The notes beneath the pieces are model-generated. The model ran no database searches. It saw nothing but the letters and a program-made list of their open reading frames with translations, and had not been told where the DNA came from. From Desulfatibacillum alkenivorans DSM 16219 (GTDB lineage Bacteria > Desulfobacterota > Desulfobacteria > Desulfobacterales > Desulfatibacillaceae): a DNA stretch of 64,000 nucleotides. The stretch lies in the NCBI RefSeq assembly GCF_900142135.1, contig NZ_FQZU01000022.1, forward strand, positions 1-64,000. Reading direction: 5' to 3'. A program made the translations under genes and the position numbers. Every line of letters starts with the position of its first letter. Position 1 is the stretch's first letter. Positions 43,374 through 52,336 of this stretch are shown here, one piece after another.

Positions 43374-43739
43374 GCGCGGGGGCCGCGAAACTAGGGCGAG
43401 GAGACCTCGCAACTACAGGACAACGGTTTCAGGGAAGAATTTCCGCTTGTATAGCGCCTCCGATTCCTGCTGGCTTTCTTGGCAGTTTTTTTTTAGCGCG
43501 GGGACCGCGCAACTACGTTATGCATCGGTTTCAGTTTACCCTTTTTCGTCCGCCGACCATTCTTAGTTTCGAAAATCGCTGCAGGTCGCACCTTTTGTTG
43601 CTGGCGCAACCCAGACAACAAACTGCGTTGTCTGGGCCACCCTAAAAGCAGGGCAAGCCCTGCGGCAACAATGGCGTGGGGACCGCGCGAAAAAGCGAGG
43701 AGACCTCGCAGCTACAATGCGCGGGAGCCGCGCGGCTAC
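43374..43739 (+). repeat. REP-like hairpin array downstream of the aminotransferase
   Basis: Units: 43374-43394 (GCGCGG/CCGCGA, degenerate, tail CTAG); 43396-43416 (GCGAGG/CCTCGC, AACTAC); 43496-43516 (GCGCGG/CCGCGC, AACTAC); 43648-43669 (GCAGGGC/GCCCTGC, tail GGCAAC); 43674-43688 (GCGTGG/CCGCGC, foot lost); 43695-43715 (GCGAGG/CCTCGC, AGCTAC); 43719-43739 (GCGCGG/CCGCGC, GGCTAC). All are in the same orientation as the upstream array. The gap 43353-43761 contains no gene. Confidence 0.85.
43496..43643 (+). repeat. Long direct repeat, copy 2 (3' side of the aminotransferase)
   Basis: Partner of 41838-41984. It begins at a REP unit, contains the same CCCAGACAAC / GTTGTCTGGG hairpin (43610-43636), and shares an identical 57-nt end (43587-43643). 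The period between copies is about 1.66 kb and encloses only the aminotransferase gene. Confidence 0.9.
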
Positions 43740-43761
43740 GGAACCGCAGATACAACCCCTT

Positions 43762-46185
43762 CTAATCTTTTTTAAATCCCCTTGTCAGGACGATCATGAG
43801 GGCCGGAGCCAGGGTGAAGTCCGCAGCCAATGCCACCAGGATGACCAGGCCGGTGAAAAATCCGAACTGAACCATGTGGAGCAGGGTTCCGGACAGGAGC
43901 ACAAAAAAGCCGGCTGAAAGCACGAGGGAGGTGATAAGCAAGGCCCTGCCCGTGCCTAAAAAGGTTTCCCGAACCGCTTTGTCCACATCGCCCGTCACCT
44001 GGTGGTATTTACGGAAATTGTAGATGAAATGCATGGTGTCGTCCACCACAAGGCCTATGGCGATGCTGCCTATCATGAGGGTGTTCATGTTCAGGCTGAT
44101 ATGAAAGGCGGCCATGATGCCCATGATCATCAATATGGGCAGGAGGTTGGGAAACATGGCGATGAGGCCGGTTTTTACGTCGCCGACCAAGAGAATCATC
44201 ATGGCTGTGATAACCACAAAGGCTACTACGTAGCTTCTGGCCATGCTGTACAGGGCGGCGGGGATGGTCCGGGCCATGACCGGCATGAGCCCCGTGATGT
44301 TAATCGACGCCCTGCCCTCGAACATCTTGTCCAATTTGCCTTTCCATTCCCTGACAAAGTCGTCGAAAATCACCGAGTCCACCCAGTTGGTTTTGACCGT
44401 AATCCGGGCTTTGGAAAACTGCTGATCCACGATGCGCTCCAGGTCGTCGGATCCGCTGTTTTCAAACAGCAAAAGCTCCTGGGCGATAAGCTCCTTGTCT
44501 TTGGGGATGGAATAATGAGCCGGGTTGTTCTCGTGCAAGGCCTGGTTGGTTTCCTTGACCACGTTGACGATGGAGAGCGTCTTCCCGACTTTCAGCTCGG
44601 GATGCTCATAAACCATGAACTCTTCGCTCACCTTGTCCATGTCACCCAGGAGGTCCGGCGCCTGGATTCCGTTTTCCCGCCCGGTGTCCACCACCACTTC
44701 CATGCTTACGGTTCCCTGGAGGTCCTTCTCGATTTTGTTCAGGTCAATGTATACCTGCATGTCTTTGGGAAAATAATCCACAATGGCGTCGGAAAAATGG
44801 AGGGTGAAGCAAAGCCAGGCGGAAGCCGCAAAAAAAACGGCCGATACGGCGATAATAGCGACGGGCCTCTTAAGAGAAAAATCAGCGAACCATAGCAGCA
44901 CTTTTTCCATGCCCTTGTTGGACGGTTTGATGGGCCGGGGCTTGACTGTCACCAGGGCCAGCATGGCCGGCAGCATGATAACGGTGAGCAGCAAGGCCAG
45001 CATAACGCCGAAGGCGGCGAAAATGCCCATTTCGGCGATGGCGGTCAGTTCGGCGGTGGAAAAGGATAGAAGCCCGGCGGCGGTGGTCATGGACGTCATG
45101 ACAATGGCCAGGCCTGAGTGGCCCAGGCTGTATGCAATGGCGTCCTCCTGGTCGTCGCCCAGGTCGATTCGGCGGTAAAACACGGCCAGGATGTGCACGG
45201 AGTCGGCCAGGCCAACGGCGACCAGGAAGGCGGGGATGGCCGTGGTGGTCATTTTAAAGGGCACGTTGGTCATGGCCATGAGGCCTATGGTGCAGAACGC
45301 CGATGACAGAACAATAATCAAAGGCATAATCACGCCGGAAAATCGCCGGAATAGAAAAAACAGCAGAAAGGAGTTCAGGAACGTGGTGAAGATCATGCAG
45401 TTCCGGGTGTCTGTAAGCGTGGATTCGTTGAATACGTCCAGAATCACGGGCCTGCCCGTGGCCGCTACGTTGAAGTCAGGCGCTCGGAATCTATCCAGCA
45501 GCTTGTCCACCGCCAGCACCACCTCCCGGTTTTGCTCCACCGTAAAATAGCGCTTTGGCTTGCCGCCTGCGTCCTCCGTTTTTACGGGGGCGGGGTCCTC
45601 AAAGGCGTCAAAGGCCTGATCAAAGGCTTCCCCTCCGGCCGGAGCGTCAGCGTAGGCCTCGGTTTCTATGAGCAGGGCGGTAACGCGGCCGTCTTCGGAC
45701 ATGATGTGATTCCGGTACAAGGGGCTGGACATAACCCTCTCCCGGAGGTCCTCCATGGTCAGGCCGTTTTCCGGCCAGTCTTCCAGGAGGTCTTCCACAA
45801 TCAGGGAGTCGCCCTCGCCCCGGGTGTTGCGGATGTTCACCAGGCTGGTGACTTCCCGCACGTAGGGAATTTCGTCTTCCAGGGCATGGTGCAGGTCCCG
45901 GAGCTTTTCCAGAAAATCAGGATCGAAAATCTCCGGCGGCTCCACGGCGATAACCATCATTTCCGCACGGCCGAACTGATCCCGGAACTTGTTATAGGCT
46001 ATTCGGATGGGGTCGTTTTCCCGGAGCATGGCCTCCGAAGAGGTGTCCACGCCCAGGTTGGGAACCTGGATGAAAAAGAACAGGCAGAAGACCAGGGAGG
46101 CGGCCAACGTTTTTTTGGGATTTTCGTAAATCCAGCGCCCCAGGCGGCTGAACATATGTTCAATGCGGCTTCTTATGCCGGACAT
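43762..46185 (-). CDS. RND-superfamily (MMPL/SSD-type) transporter
   Basis: An 807-residue integral membrane exporter with the internal two-fold repeat of RND proteins: a membrane helix, a ~200-residue periplasmic loop, five helices, then the same again (second half from about residue 420, FSLKRPVAIIAVSAVFF). Helix-4-type sequences are SVHILAVFYRRI in the first half and GLVVDDTMHFIYNFRKY in the second. This layout is that of lipid/hopanoid exporters rather than AcrB-type pumps. No membrane-fusion protein or outer-membrane gene accompanies it. The substrate is unknown; lipid is a reasonable guess. Confidence 0.88.
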   Translation of the reverse strand: MSGIRSRIEHMFSRLGRWIYENPKKTLAASLVFCLFFFIQVPNLGVDTSSEAMLRENDPIRIAYNKFRDQFGRAEMMVIAVEPPEIFDPDFLEKLRDLHHALEDEIPYVREVTSLVNIRNTRGEGDSLIVEDLLEDWPENGLTMEDLRERVMSSPLYRNHIMSEDGRVTALLIETEAYADAPAGGEAFDQAFDAFEDPAPVKTEDAGGKPKRYFTVEQNREVVLAVDKLLDRFRAPDFNVAATGRPVILDVFNESTLTDTRNCMIFTTFLNSFLLFFLFRRFSGVIMPLIIVLSSAFCTIGLMAMTNVPFKMTTTAIPAFLVAVGLADSVHILAVFYRRIDLGDDQEDAIAYSLGHSGLAIVMTSMTTAAGLLSFSTAELTAIAEMGIFAAFGVMLALLLTVIMLPAMLALVTVKPRPIKPSNKGMEKVLLWFADFSLKRPVAIIAVSAVFFAASAWLCFTLHFSDAIVDYFPKDMQVYIDLNKIEKDLQGTVSMEVVVDTGRENGIQAPDLLGDMDKVSEEFMVYEHPELKVGKTLSIVNVVKETNQALHENNPAHYSIPKDKELIAQELLLFENSGSDDLERIVDQQFSKARITVKTNWVDSVIFDDFVREWKGKLDKMFEGRASINITGLMPVMARTIPAALYSMARSYVVAFVVITAMMILLVGDVKTGLIAMFPNLLPILMIMGIMAAFHISLNMNTLMIGSIAIGLVVDDTMHFIYNFRKYHQVTGDVDKAVRETFLGTGRALLITSLVLSAGFFVLLSGTLLHMVQFGFFTGLVILVALAADFTLAPALMIVLTRGFKKD

Positions 46186-46293
46186 AAGGCCTCACGGGAG
46201 TTTTCAAACACGACAGTCTGAAATGCAGCAAAAGGTGAATAGGAGCGGAAAATTTATCAATCGGACGAATTTTATATATGGAACAGGCCTTGG

Positions 46294-46313
46294 GTTCAAG
46301 AATATTCTTGAAC
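46294..46313. promoter_or_regulatory. Perfect 20-bp palindrome upstream of the RND gene
   Basis: GTTCAAGAATATTCTTGAAC has no mismatch or spacer, in the 184-nt gap between the RND start (46185) and the end of the AhpD-like gene. It is the size and form of a dimeric repressor site, about 110 nt before the RND start. A second palindrome, GGGAGTCGACTCCC, is at 46331-46344. The cognate regulator is not identified. Confidence 0.45.
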
Positions 46314-46369
46314 TTCCTTAAATTATCGGCGGGAGTCGACTCCCTGCCCCGACTCCCGGCCCAGGATTT

Positions 46370-46990
46370 TCAGGCGGCGCAACGGTTCAGGCTGAAAAAA
46401 CCCGCGCAGGCGTCGGAAGCCGCTTCCGCAGCCTGGGCGGCCTTGCACCGGGCCGCCAACACGGCATTGGTCAGGAGGCCTTCCACCGGGCCGCTCAGGC
46501 AACTGAGGGCGCCTTTGCGGGGTTCGGGCGTTTCCTTCTCCAGGTACGGAACTGCAAACAGATAGTTGCTGGTGTAATTGGCCATTTTCATCATGCGGCA
46601 GATTTTTTGAATATAGTCCCTTTCCTCCGGGGTGTAGGCCTTTTCAAAAGCCTGGGCGTTTTTTCCCGTAGGCGTCTCGCCGCGCAGCACGGCCCAGTCC
46701 CTTGCCCAACGCAAGGCCAGCCATTCCTTTTTGGGGTAATCTTTTTTATACAGGGTGACCAGCTTTTGGATGTCATCCTCGCTCAGGCCGGCCCGCAGCC
46801 CCACCAGGGTGTGAACCTTGCTGCAGACGCCGCAATTATTGGCGATGGACACGCACAGGATGATTTTCTCCCGAAACTTGGGGTCCATCTTTAGAAAGGT
46901 CCCTGCAAAGGTGGGGCCTTTGAACATATTGGCGGCCGTCATGGCGGCGTCTCCCACGGTTTCGAAGGTGCGCATTTGTATGTCTTTCAT
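46370..46990 (-). CDS. Carboxymuconolactone decarboxylase / AhpD-like protein
   Basis: A 206-residue protein of the AhpD-like superfamily. The start at 46990 is fixed by a GGAGGGG site. The redox motif is CGVCSKVH (CxxCxxxH, about residues 53-60), typical of alkylhydroperoxidase-like members; the role here is unproven. An Ala/Cys-rich C-terminal tail (ARCKAAQAAEAASDACAG) is unusual. It follows the YceI gene by 26 nt on the same strand, so the pair is probably one transcript. Confidence 0.82.
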   Translation of the reverse strand: MKDIQMRTFETVGDAAMTAANMFKGPTFAGTFLKMDPKFREKIILCVSIANNCGVCSKVHTLVGLRAGLSEDDIQKLVTLYKKDYPKKEWLALRWARDWAVLRGETPTGKNAQAFEKAYTPEERDYIQKICRMMKMANYTSNYLFAVPYLEKETPEPRKGALSCLSGPVEGLLTNAVLAARCKAAQAAEAASDACAGFFSLNRCAA

Positions 46991-47016
46991 AGTTTTCCCC
47001 TCCAAAAAAATAAGGC

Positions 47017-47616
47017 CTATTCTTTTTTGATTCCCTCGATGGACAAGCAAACCTTGACCTCGTCCCCCAAGAGGCCGTTCAGTCCATAAACCATGCCGAA
47101 GTCGCTCCTTTTAAGCATAAATTCAGCGCTGAATCCGACACGCGCTTCTTTCTGCATGCCGAGCCCCACGCCGGTTTTAGTCACTTCAAAGGTCATGTCC
47201 CTGGCCGTCCCCGCCATGGAAAACACGCCCTGGACTTCGTACAGGCCTTCTGCGATTTTCTCCACCCGGGAGCTTTTGAAGCTCATGTCTGGATAGTCGG
47301 CGGCTTTAAAGAAGTCCTTGCTCTTAAGGTGGTCGTCCCGCATCTTATTGCGGGTGTCCACTTTTTTAACGGGTATGGTCAAGGCCACCGAACAGGCGTC
47401 AGGGTTGTTTTCGTCCAGGACGATTTTGCCCTCTATGACATTGAACGAGCCGTAAAACATAGCCACGCCCAGATGCTCTATTCCGAATATGGCCGAGGAG
47501 TGGACGGGGTCCACCTCGTAAACGTCGGCGGCCTGGGCCTTTTGCAGGGGGATGAAAACCAGCCCCAGGGCGATTAGGGCTGCAAAGAAAGCGGATTTGA
47601 CTGTGAATGCCTTCAT
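47017..47616 (-). CDS. YceI-family periplasmic lipid-binding protein
   Basis: A 199-residue exported protein with a signal peptide (residues 1-29, ending KAQA) and an excellent AAAGGAGG site. The YceI lipocalin-like barrel is recognisable from VYEVDPVHSSAIFGIEHLGV, then MRDDHLKSKDFFKAADYPDM and MAGTARDMTFEVTKTGVG. Family members bind isoprenoid or polyprenyl chains. It is the upstream gene of a likely two-gene unit with the AhpD-like protein, suggesting an envelope or oxidative-stress role. Confidence 0.9.
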   Translation of the reverse strand: MKAFTVKSAFFAALIALGLVFIPLQKAQAADVYEVDPVHSSAIFGIEHLGVAMFYGSFNVIEGKIVLDENNPDACSVALTIPVKKVDTRNKMRDDHLKSKDFFKAADYPDMSFKSSRVEKIAEGLYEVQGVFSMAGTARDMTFEVTKTGVGLGMQKEARVGFSAEFMLKRSDFGMVYGLNGLLGDEVKVCLSIEGIKKE

Positions 47617-47651
47617 GGTCGACCTCCTTTGTTAATATTTTATCATGAAAT

Positions 47652-48824
47652 TCAGGCGAAAGCCTTAATTAACCGTTCCAGGGCCTGTTCCACCGTGAGT
47701 CTGGGGCAGGCGAAGTTCATGCGCAAATGGTTTTCCCCGCCCGGGCCGAAGGTGTCACCGTGATTCAGAGCCAGCCTGGCCTCTTTTTCCACTTTTCGGA
47801 CGATTTCATCCATGGGCGCGTCCATGCCGGAAAAATCCAGCCAGGCAAGGTAGGTTCCTTCCAGGGGCATGCTTTTTACCGCCGGGAGCCTGCTTTCCAG
47901 GACCTTGGCGATGAGGTTTCTGTTTTCCTCCAGGTAAAGAAGCAGGGCGTCCAGCCAGCCTTCTCCGTGGTTATAGGCCGCCCTCGCAGCTATGGGCCCG
48001 AACCGGTTGGGCAAAAACATACCGCATTTGTAAAGATGGTCTTTGAACTGCTTGCGAAGTTCTTCATTGGCGATGATCACATTGCCCGTCATGGTTCCGG
48101 CCAGGTTGAAGGTCTTGGACGCGGAGGTGCAAACGATGACCTTATCCTGCAGTTCGGGCGACAGGGAGGCCAGGACGGTGTGCTTTGCGCCGGAATACAC
48201 CAGGTCGTGGTGGATTTCGTCGGAAACCATGAGGATGTCCCGGGAAAGGCAGATTTCGGCCAGAGCTTCCAGTTCCTCTTTGCTCCACACCCTGCCGCCG
48301 GGATTGTGGGGGCAGCACAGGATGATCATGCGGGTTTGGCCGTCGGCCTGGCGTTTTAGGTCGTCCAGATCCATGACGTATCGGCCGTTTTCCTTGACCA
48401 GGCGATTGTTGATAACCTGGCAGCCGTTGGCGGCGACGGCGAATGCGAACGGATAGTACACGGGGGTCTGGATGATCACCTTGTCGCCGGGCTTGCAAAA
48501 AGCCTGAATCAGCATGTTGACGGCCATGACGACCCCGTGGGTCGTAGATATCCAGGACGGCTCGATGCTCCAGCTATGGCGACGGGCCATCCAGTTCACA
48601 ATGGCCTGTTTGTACTGCCCGGAGTCGGCCCAATAGCCGTGGACGCCATGCTCCATTTCCCATTTAAAGGCTTGAGCCACTGCCGGGGGAGGCCGGAACT
48701 CCATGTCCGCCACCCACATGGCTATACCGTCGCCCGGGGAGACGCCGTAATGCTCTTCCATACCGTCCCATTTTTCGCACTGGGTTCCCCGGCGGTCTAT
48801 TATCCGGTCAAAATCATAGGGCAT
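47652..48824 (-). CDS. PatB/MalY-type PLP C-S lyase (cystathionine beta-lyase family)
   Basis: A 390-residue fold-type I PLP enzyme. PatB/MalY members cleave cystathionine or cysteine S-conjugates. Signatures are the N-terminal DRRGTQCEKWDGMEEHYG, WVADMEFRPPPAV, CCPHNPGGRVWSKEEL, VSDEIHHDLV and the PLP lysine in TSASKTFNLAGT. DEIHHDL is more characteristic of MalY/PatB than of aspartate aminotransferases. It is read on the same strand as the MFS gene upstream (80-nt gap) and the YceI gene downstream (36-nt gap). Confidence 0.9.
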   Translation of the reverse strand: MPYDFDRIIDRRGTQCEKWDGMEEHYGVSPGDGIAMWVADMEFRPPPAVAQAFKWEMEHGVHGYWADSGQYKQAIVNWMARRHSWSIEPSWISTTHGVVMAVNMLIQAFCKPGDKVIIQTPVYYPFAFAVAANGCQVINNRLVKENGRYVMDLDDLKRQADGQTRMIILCCPHNPGGRVWSKEELEALAEICLSRDILMVSDEIHHDLVYSGAKHTVLASLSPELQDKVIVCTSASKTFNLAGTMTGNVIIANEELRKQFKDHLYKCGMFLPNRFGPIAARAAYNHGEGWLDALLLYLEENRNLIAKVLESRLPAVKSMPLEGTYLAWLDFSGMDAPMDEIVRKVEKEARLALNHGDTFGPGGENHLRMNFACPRLTVEQALERLIKAFA

Positions 48825-48903
48825 GATCGAATTCCTTTACTGCCTGCGCTGTTTAAACCATATCCTTCAGAGTAGCACGGGCCCGATTGGGAGGGCAACG
48901 GAT

Positions 48904-50073
48904 TCATGAGCACGGTTCCCGCGGCAGCAAAATAGAGGCCGCAGCGGCTAAGAGGGCGCCGGTCATAAAGGCTGCGGCCATTCCCCAGGCGTGCCAGATC
49001 ATGCCGAAAATCAGGCTGGCCGGCAATGCCGCAAGGCCTACGGCGGCGTGGTAGAAGCCAAAGGCCGCGCCGCAAAGCTCCTTGGGCGCCATGTCCGCCA
49101 CCCAGGCTTTTTCACAGGGCTCGGTAAGCCCGTAATATACTCCATAGAGCAGGAACAAAGCCACAATCCATCCCGGGCTGCTTGCAAAGGCGAAGCAAAA
49201 ATAAACCGCCGCATAAAAAATCCAGCCGGCCAGGATCATGCGCCGTCTGCCCAAACGGTCGGAAAAGCGGCCGCCCCAATAGGTTGCAATGGATTTGATC
49301 ACGTGATGCAGAGACCACAACCCTGCTATCCACGGGCCGGAAACGCCGGCCGCGGAAAGTTTAAGCAGAATGAACGCATCCGTGGAGTTTCCTAATGTGA
49401 AAATAACAACCGATGTAAGCAGCCGCCTGTAATCAGGCCCCAGCCTTTTCCAATCATGCTTGGAAAAAGGAGGAGCGCAGGCGTCCTCTTCGGGCTCTTC
49501 ACCCTTCGGGTCCTTTACGCCAAAAGCAATGAGCGCAATGACCACCATGGCCGGGATGGCCGCCAGCAGAAAAACATGGCGCAATCCAAGCCCCAGGACC
49601 GAAAGTAAAAAGGCCGCCGCCAAGGGCCCCGCAACAGCCCCGGAGTGATCCATGGCCCGGTGAAAGCCGTACGCGCGTCCCCGCATTTCCGGTTTGACGC
49701 TCATGCTGATGAGAGCGTCCCGAGGAGAGGTTCGCAGACCTTTGCCCACCCTGTCGAAAAATCGGGCGGCCAGAACCAGGGGCCAGGCCCAGGCAAGGCC
49801 GATAAGAGGCCTTACCAAGCCGGACAATCCATATCCGCTTAGAATCAGGGGTTTCCTTTTATTCCAGCGGTCTGCGGCTATTCCCGAGACCGCCTTCAAA
49901 ATGGACGAAGCCGACTCGGCCACTCCCTCCACCACGCCCAAAGCCACGGCGCCCGCCCCCAAGGTCGAGGACAAGAAAAGGGGCAGCAGCGGGTAAATCA
50001 TCTCGCTGGACAGGTCGTTGAAAAAGCTGACCAAGCCCAGGACGAAAACGGTTTTTGGCAGTTTACTCCTCAT
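48904..50073 (-). CDS. Major facilitator superfamily transporter
   Basis: A 389-residue permease with about 12 helices. The loop 2-3 region reads SGIAADRWNKRKPLILSGYG, the MFS motif-A equivalent, and DRVGKGLRTSPRDALISMS is typical of the YfkF/YfmO-like subgroup. The second-half motif is GGRFSDRLGRRRMILAG. The substrate is unknown. Its proximity to the PatB-type lyase could indicate export of a sulfur amino acid, but this is inference. Confidence 0.85.
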   Translation of the reverse strand: MRSKLPKTVFVLGLVSFFNDLSSEMIYPLLPLFLSSTLGAGAVALGVVEGVAESASSILKAVSGIAADRWNKRKPLILSGYGLSGLVRPLIGLAWAWPLVLAARFFDRVGKGLRTSPRDALISMSVKPEMRGRAYGFHRAMDHSGAVAGPLAAAFLLSVLGLGLRHVFLLAAIPAMVVIALIAFGVKDPKGEEPEEDACAPPFSKHDWKRLGPDYRRLLTSVVIFTLGNSTDAFILLKLSAAGVSGPWIAGLWSLHHVIKSIATYWGGRFSDRLGRRRMILAGWIFYAAVYFCFAFASSPGWIVALFLLYGVYYGLTEPCEKAWVADMAPKELCGAAFGFYHAAVGLAALPASLIFGMIWHAWGMAAAFMTGALLAAAASILLPREPCS

Positions 50074-50321
50074 GGCGGGCGTCCTGTTTAAGATTAGGGT
50101 TTTGCATGGGGCGTTCCATGCGTTTTGGCATAAATAAAATTAGAGGCCTGTCTTGTCAATTGTGCTGTTGCTGTAATTGCCTCGTTACGAGGGAGCCGGT
50201 CTAACGGTTTTAATGGCTTGGCAAAATCCCCCGCATCGTGTAAAAAATGCGTGGGCATGGTTGGTCTTGCCCAAAACTGAATCGAGACATTTTGAGCAGT
50301 GCGCAGTTTGCAGGAGGATCA

Positions 50322-50696
50322 ATGACGGAAGAACCGCAAGTGACGGTGGACACCCTTGCATCGTATTTCAAAGCCAAACACAAGGTCGGCTATTATTCTC
50401 TGATTTTGGATGAATGCCGCAATCGCATCAGAACCCACCCCGAAGAATCTTTGGGCGTTTTGGCCAGGAATTACAAGGAATTGGACCTGGACCACGATTT
50501 GTGCTTTGAGTTTATCGGGGACGCCATTTTGTATTTGGTGCACAAGCCCGAAAAACTGGAAACGGTCGAGTCTGACGGAGCTATTGAGCAAATGAAGTCG
50601 GATATCGGCATGACGCCCAAGTATTATGAAAAAATGAAGCAAAGAGCCGAGGCCTTCTGGATGAAGGAAATGCCCGAGGACAGCAGCGACTGCTGA
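50322..50696 (+). CDS. Small soluble protein of unknown function
   Basis: A 124-residue acidic protein. The start at 50322 is set by AGGAGGATCA directly upstream; a longer frame begins 75 nt earlier without a site. No signal peptide or membrane helix is visible. Predicted helices include VTVDTLASYFKAKHKVGYYS and the C-terminal PKYYEKMKQRAEAFWMKEM. I do not recognise a family. It is the only plus-strand gene between 43.4 and 53.1 kb and converges on mutY. Confidence 0.7.
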   Translation: MTEEPQVTVDTLASYFKAKHKVGYYSLILDECRNRIRTHPEESLGVLARNYKELDLDHDLCFEFIGDAILYLVHKPEKLETVESDGAIEQMKSDIGMTPKYYEKMKQRAEAFWMKEMPEDSSDC

Positions 50697-50704
50697 CGGC
50701 TAAA

Positions 50705-51814
50705 TCAAACCGGAACCCCGTCTTTCATGAGCATTTGAATGAGCCTGCGGTCGGCCGAAGGAAAGGCCAGGCCGTCCAGTTCTTTAGGCAGGACCCACCG
50801 GATCTCCTCCGCGGCGTGGAGGGCCGGAGTTTGAGCCGGCTCTTTCATGGAGCACCAAAACACGTGCAGCCGCACCCTAAAACGGGTGTATGCATGCTGG
50901 ATGACCGTAATTTTTTCCCCGCACTGGATATCGATCTCCAACTCTTCGGCGAACTCCCGCACCAGGGCTTGCTCCGGGCTTTCTCCGGAATTCAGCTTGC
51001 CGCCGGGGAATTCCCATAAGCCCGCCATCAGCCCTTTGGGCAGCCTTTTTTGAATCAGAATTTTTCCGTCCCTAACGCACACCCCGGCCGAAACCTCCAG
51101 AGCCTGGGTCTTCTTTTTGGGGGGCAGCACAGGCCGGGAGTCCACGGTTTGCTCTTTTAGCGCCAGGCAATGAAGGGAAACCGGGCAGCCCGCACAGTCC
51201 GGATTTTTTGGGGTGCAAACCAGAGCGCCGAGCTCCATGAGGGCCTGATTGAACAAACCGGCCTTGCCGCTTGGGATGAGAGACTCGGCGGCGCCGCGGA
51301 TTTCCCTGGCCGCGGCGGTTTGCTCCACGGGCTTTTCCATGTCCAGAATCCGGGCGAAGACCCGCTTGACGTTGGCGTCCACCAGGGGGACGTCCTGGTT
51401 ATAAGCGATGCTGCATACGGCCCCGGCCGTGTACGCCCCAATGCCGGGGAGCTCCAGCAGGCCCTTGTAAGTCCGGGGCATGCGGCCGTCCAGTTTGTCC
51501 ATGATTTCTTTGGCGGCTTTGTGCATGTTCCTGGCCCTGGAATAATATCCCAGGCCCTCCCACATTTTGAGGACGTCGTCCAAAGGGGCCCCGGCCAGAG
51601 AGGATATATTCGGGAAAGCAGCCAACCAGCGCAAAAAATACGGAATAACAGTCTTTACCTGAGTCTGCTGCAACATGATTTCAGACGCCCAGATTGCGTA
51701 GGGATCGGAGGTTCTGCGCCAGGGCAGATCCCGGGCGGCTTCCTCGTACCACCGGAGCAAAGAGCGGGAAAAGTCCTTGGAAGGGAGTTTTTGGGGGGCG
51801 TTTTTTTCGGGCAT
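50705..51814 (-). CDS. mutY: A/G-specific adenine DNA glycosylase
   Basis: Removes adenine mispaired with 8-oxoguanine. The 369-residue protein has the catalytic Glu45 (WASEIMLQQTQV), the helix-hairpin-helix LLELPGIGAYTAGAV, the catalytic Asp146 (LVDANVKRVFARI), and the [4Fe-4S] loop Cys200-x6-Cys207-x2-Cys210-x5-Cys216. The C-terminal Nudix-like domain that reads 8-oxoG starts near residue 235 (VSAGVCVRDGKILIQKRL). Complete and normal in length. Confidence 0.95.
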   Translation of the reverse strand: MPEKNAPQKLPSKDFSRSLLRWYEEAARDLPWRRTSDPYAIWASEIMLQQTQVKTVIPYFLRWLAAFPNISSLAGAPLDDVLKMWEGLGYYSRARNMHKAAKEIMDKLDGRMPRTYKGLLELPGIGAYTAGAVCSIAYNQDVPLVDANVKRVFARILDMEKPVEQTAAAREIRGAAESLIPSGKAGLFNQALMELGALVCTPKNPDCAGCPVSLHCLALKEQTVDSRPVLPPKKKTQALEVSAGVCVRDGKILIQKRLPKGLMAGLWEFPGGKLNSGESPEQALVREFAEELEIDIQCGEKITVIQHAYTRFRVRLHVFWCSMKEPAQTPALHAAEEIRWVLPKELDGLAFPSADRRLIQMLMKDGVPV

Positions 51815-51860
51815 TATCTTCTCCCTTGCACAGCTTGCTTTTTAACCGGGACGGATTCGC

Positions 51861-52268
51861 CTACGGCCCTATGTAGTCGCTTAACGGGCCGGCGATATCC
51901 GCCAGATAGACCAACTTTCCGTCTTCCCTTTCCACAAATGCGATATTGGGAAAGTTGCTTTTAAGCAAAATGTACAAGGGAGAACAGGTAAGCAGCGCAG
52001 AGTCCGGGCTGTCCTGATGTTCACAGGCTTGGGCCGCGCTCAGGAACAAAAATACCAGGCGCTCCCGGTCCTCGGGGCTCAACCTGGCGGCCGAGTCCGG
52101 GACCACATAGGAGGAAAGGTAATCCACGGGATGCAGGGCGGCGTCATCAACAAGCTCGTCCGAAACATGGAAGGCCGGGGCGGAAGGGCTTTCCTGGGCG
52201 ACAGCAGGGGCGCCTCCCAAACAGATCAGGGCGGATAGCAGTGCAAGCAGGGTCTTGTATCGAATCAT
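51861..52268 (-). CDS. Small exported protein of unknown function
   Basis: A 135-residue protein whose N terminus (MIRYKTLLALLSALICLGGAP...VAQ) is a signal peptide. A longer frame starts 24 codons earlier, but that segment lacks a coding look. The mature part has two Cys (ACEHQDSPDSALLTC) that could pair. I do not recognise a domain. It lies between tetR and mutY on the same strand, without obvious linkage to either. Confidence 0.65.
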   Translation of the reverse strand: MIRYKTLLALLSALICLGGAPAVAQESPSAPAFHVSDELVDDAALHPVDYLSSYVVPDSAARLSPEDRERLVFLFLSAAQACEHQDSPDSALLTCSPLYILLKSNFPNIAFVEREDGKLVYLADIAGPLSDYIGP

Positions 52269-52336
52269 GGTTCCGTAAATCTTTTTTCCAAGCCCGGATG
52301 GCCGGGCCGGGGGCTTTATCAAAGCAGGCCAACACG

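Noticed and set aside
41813-43739. CRISPR array
   Set aside because: The 21-nt repeats have irregular spacing, several arm families and no uniform spacers, and no cas genes are nearby; they fit REP-like hairpins.
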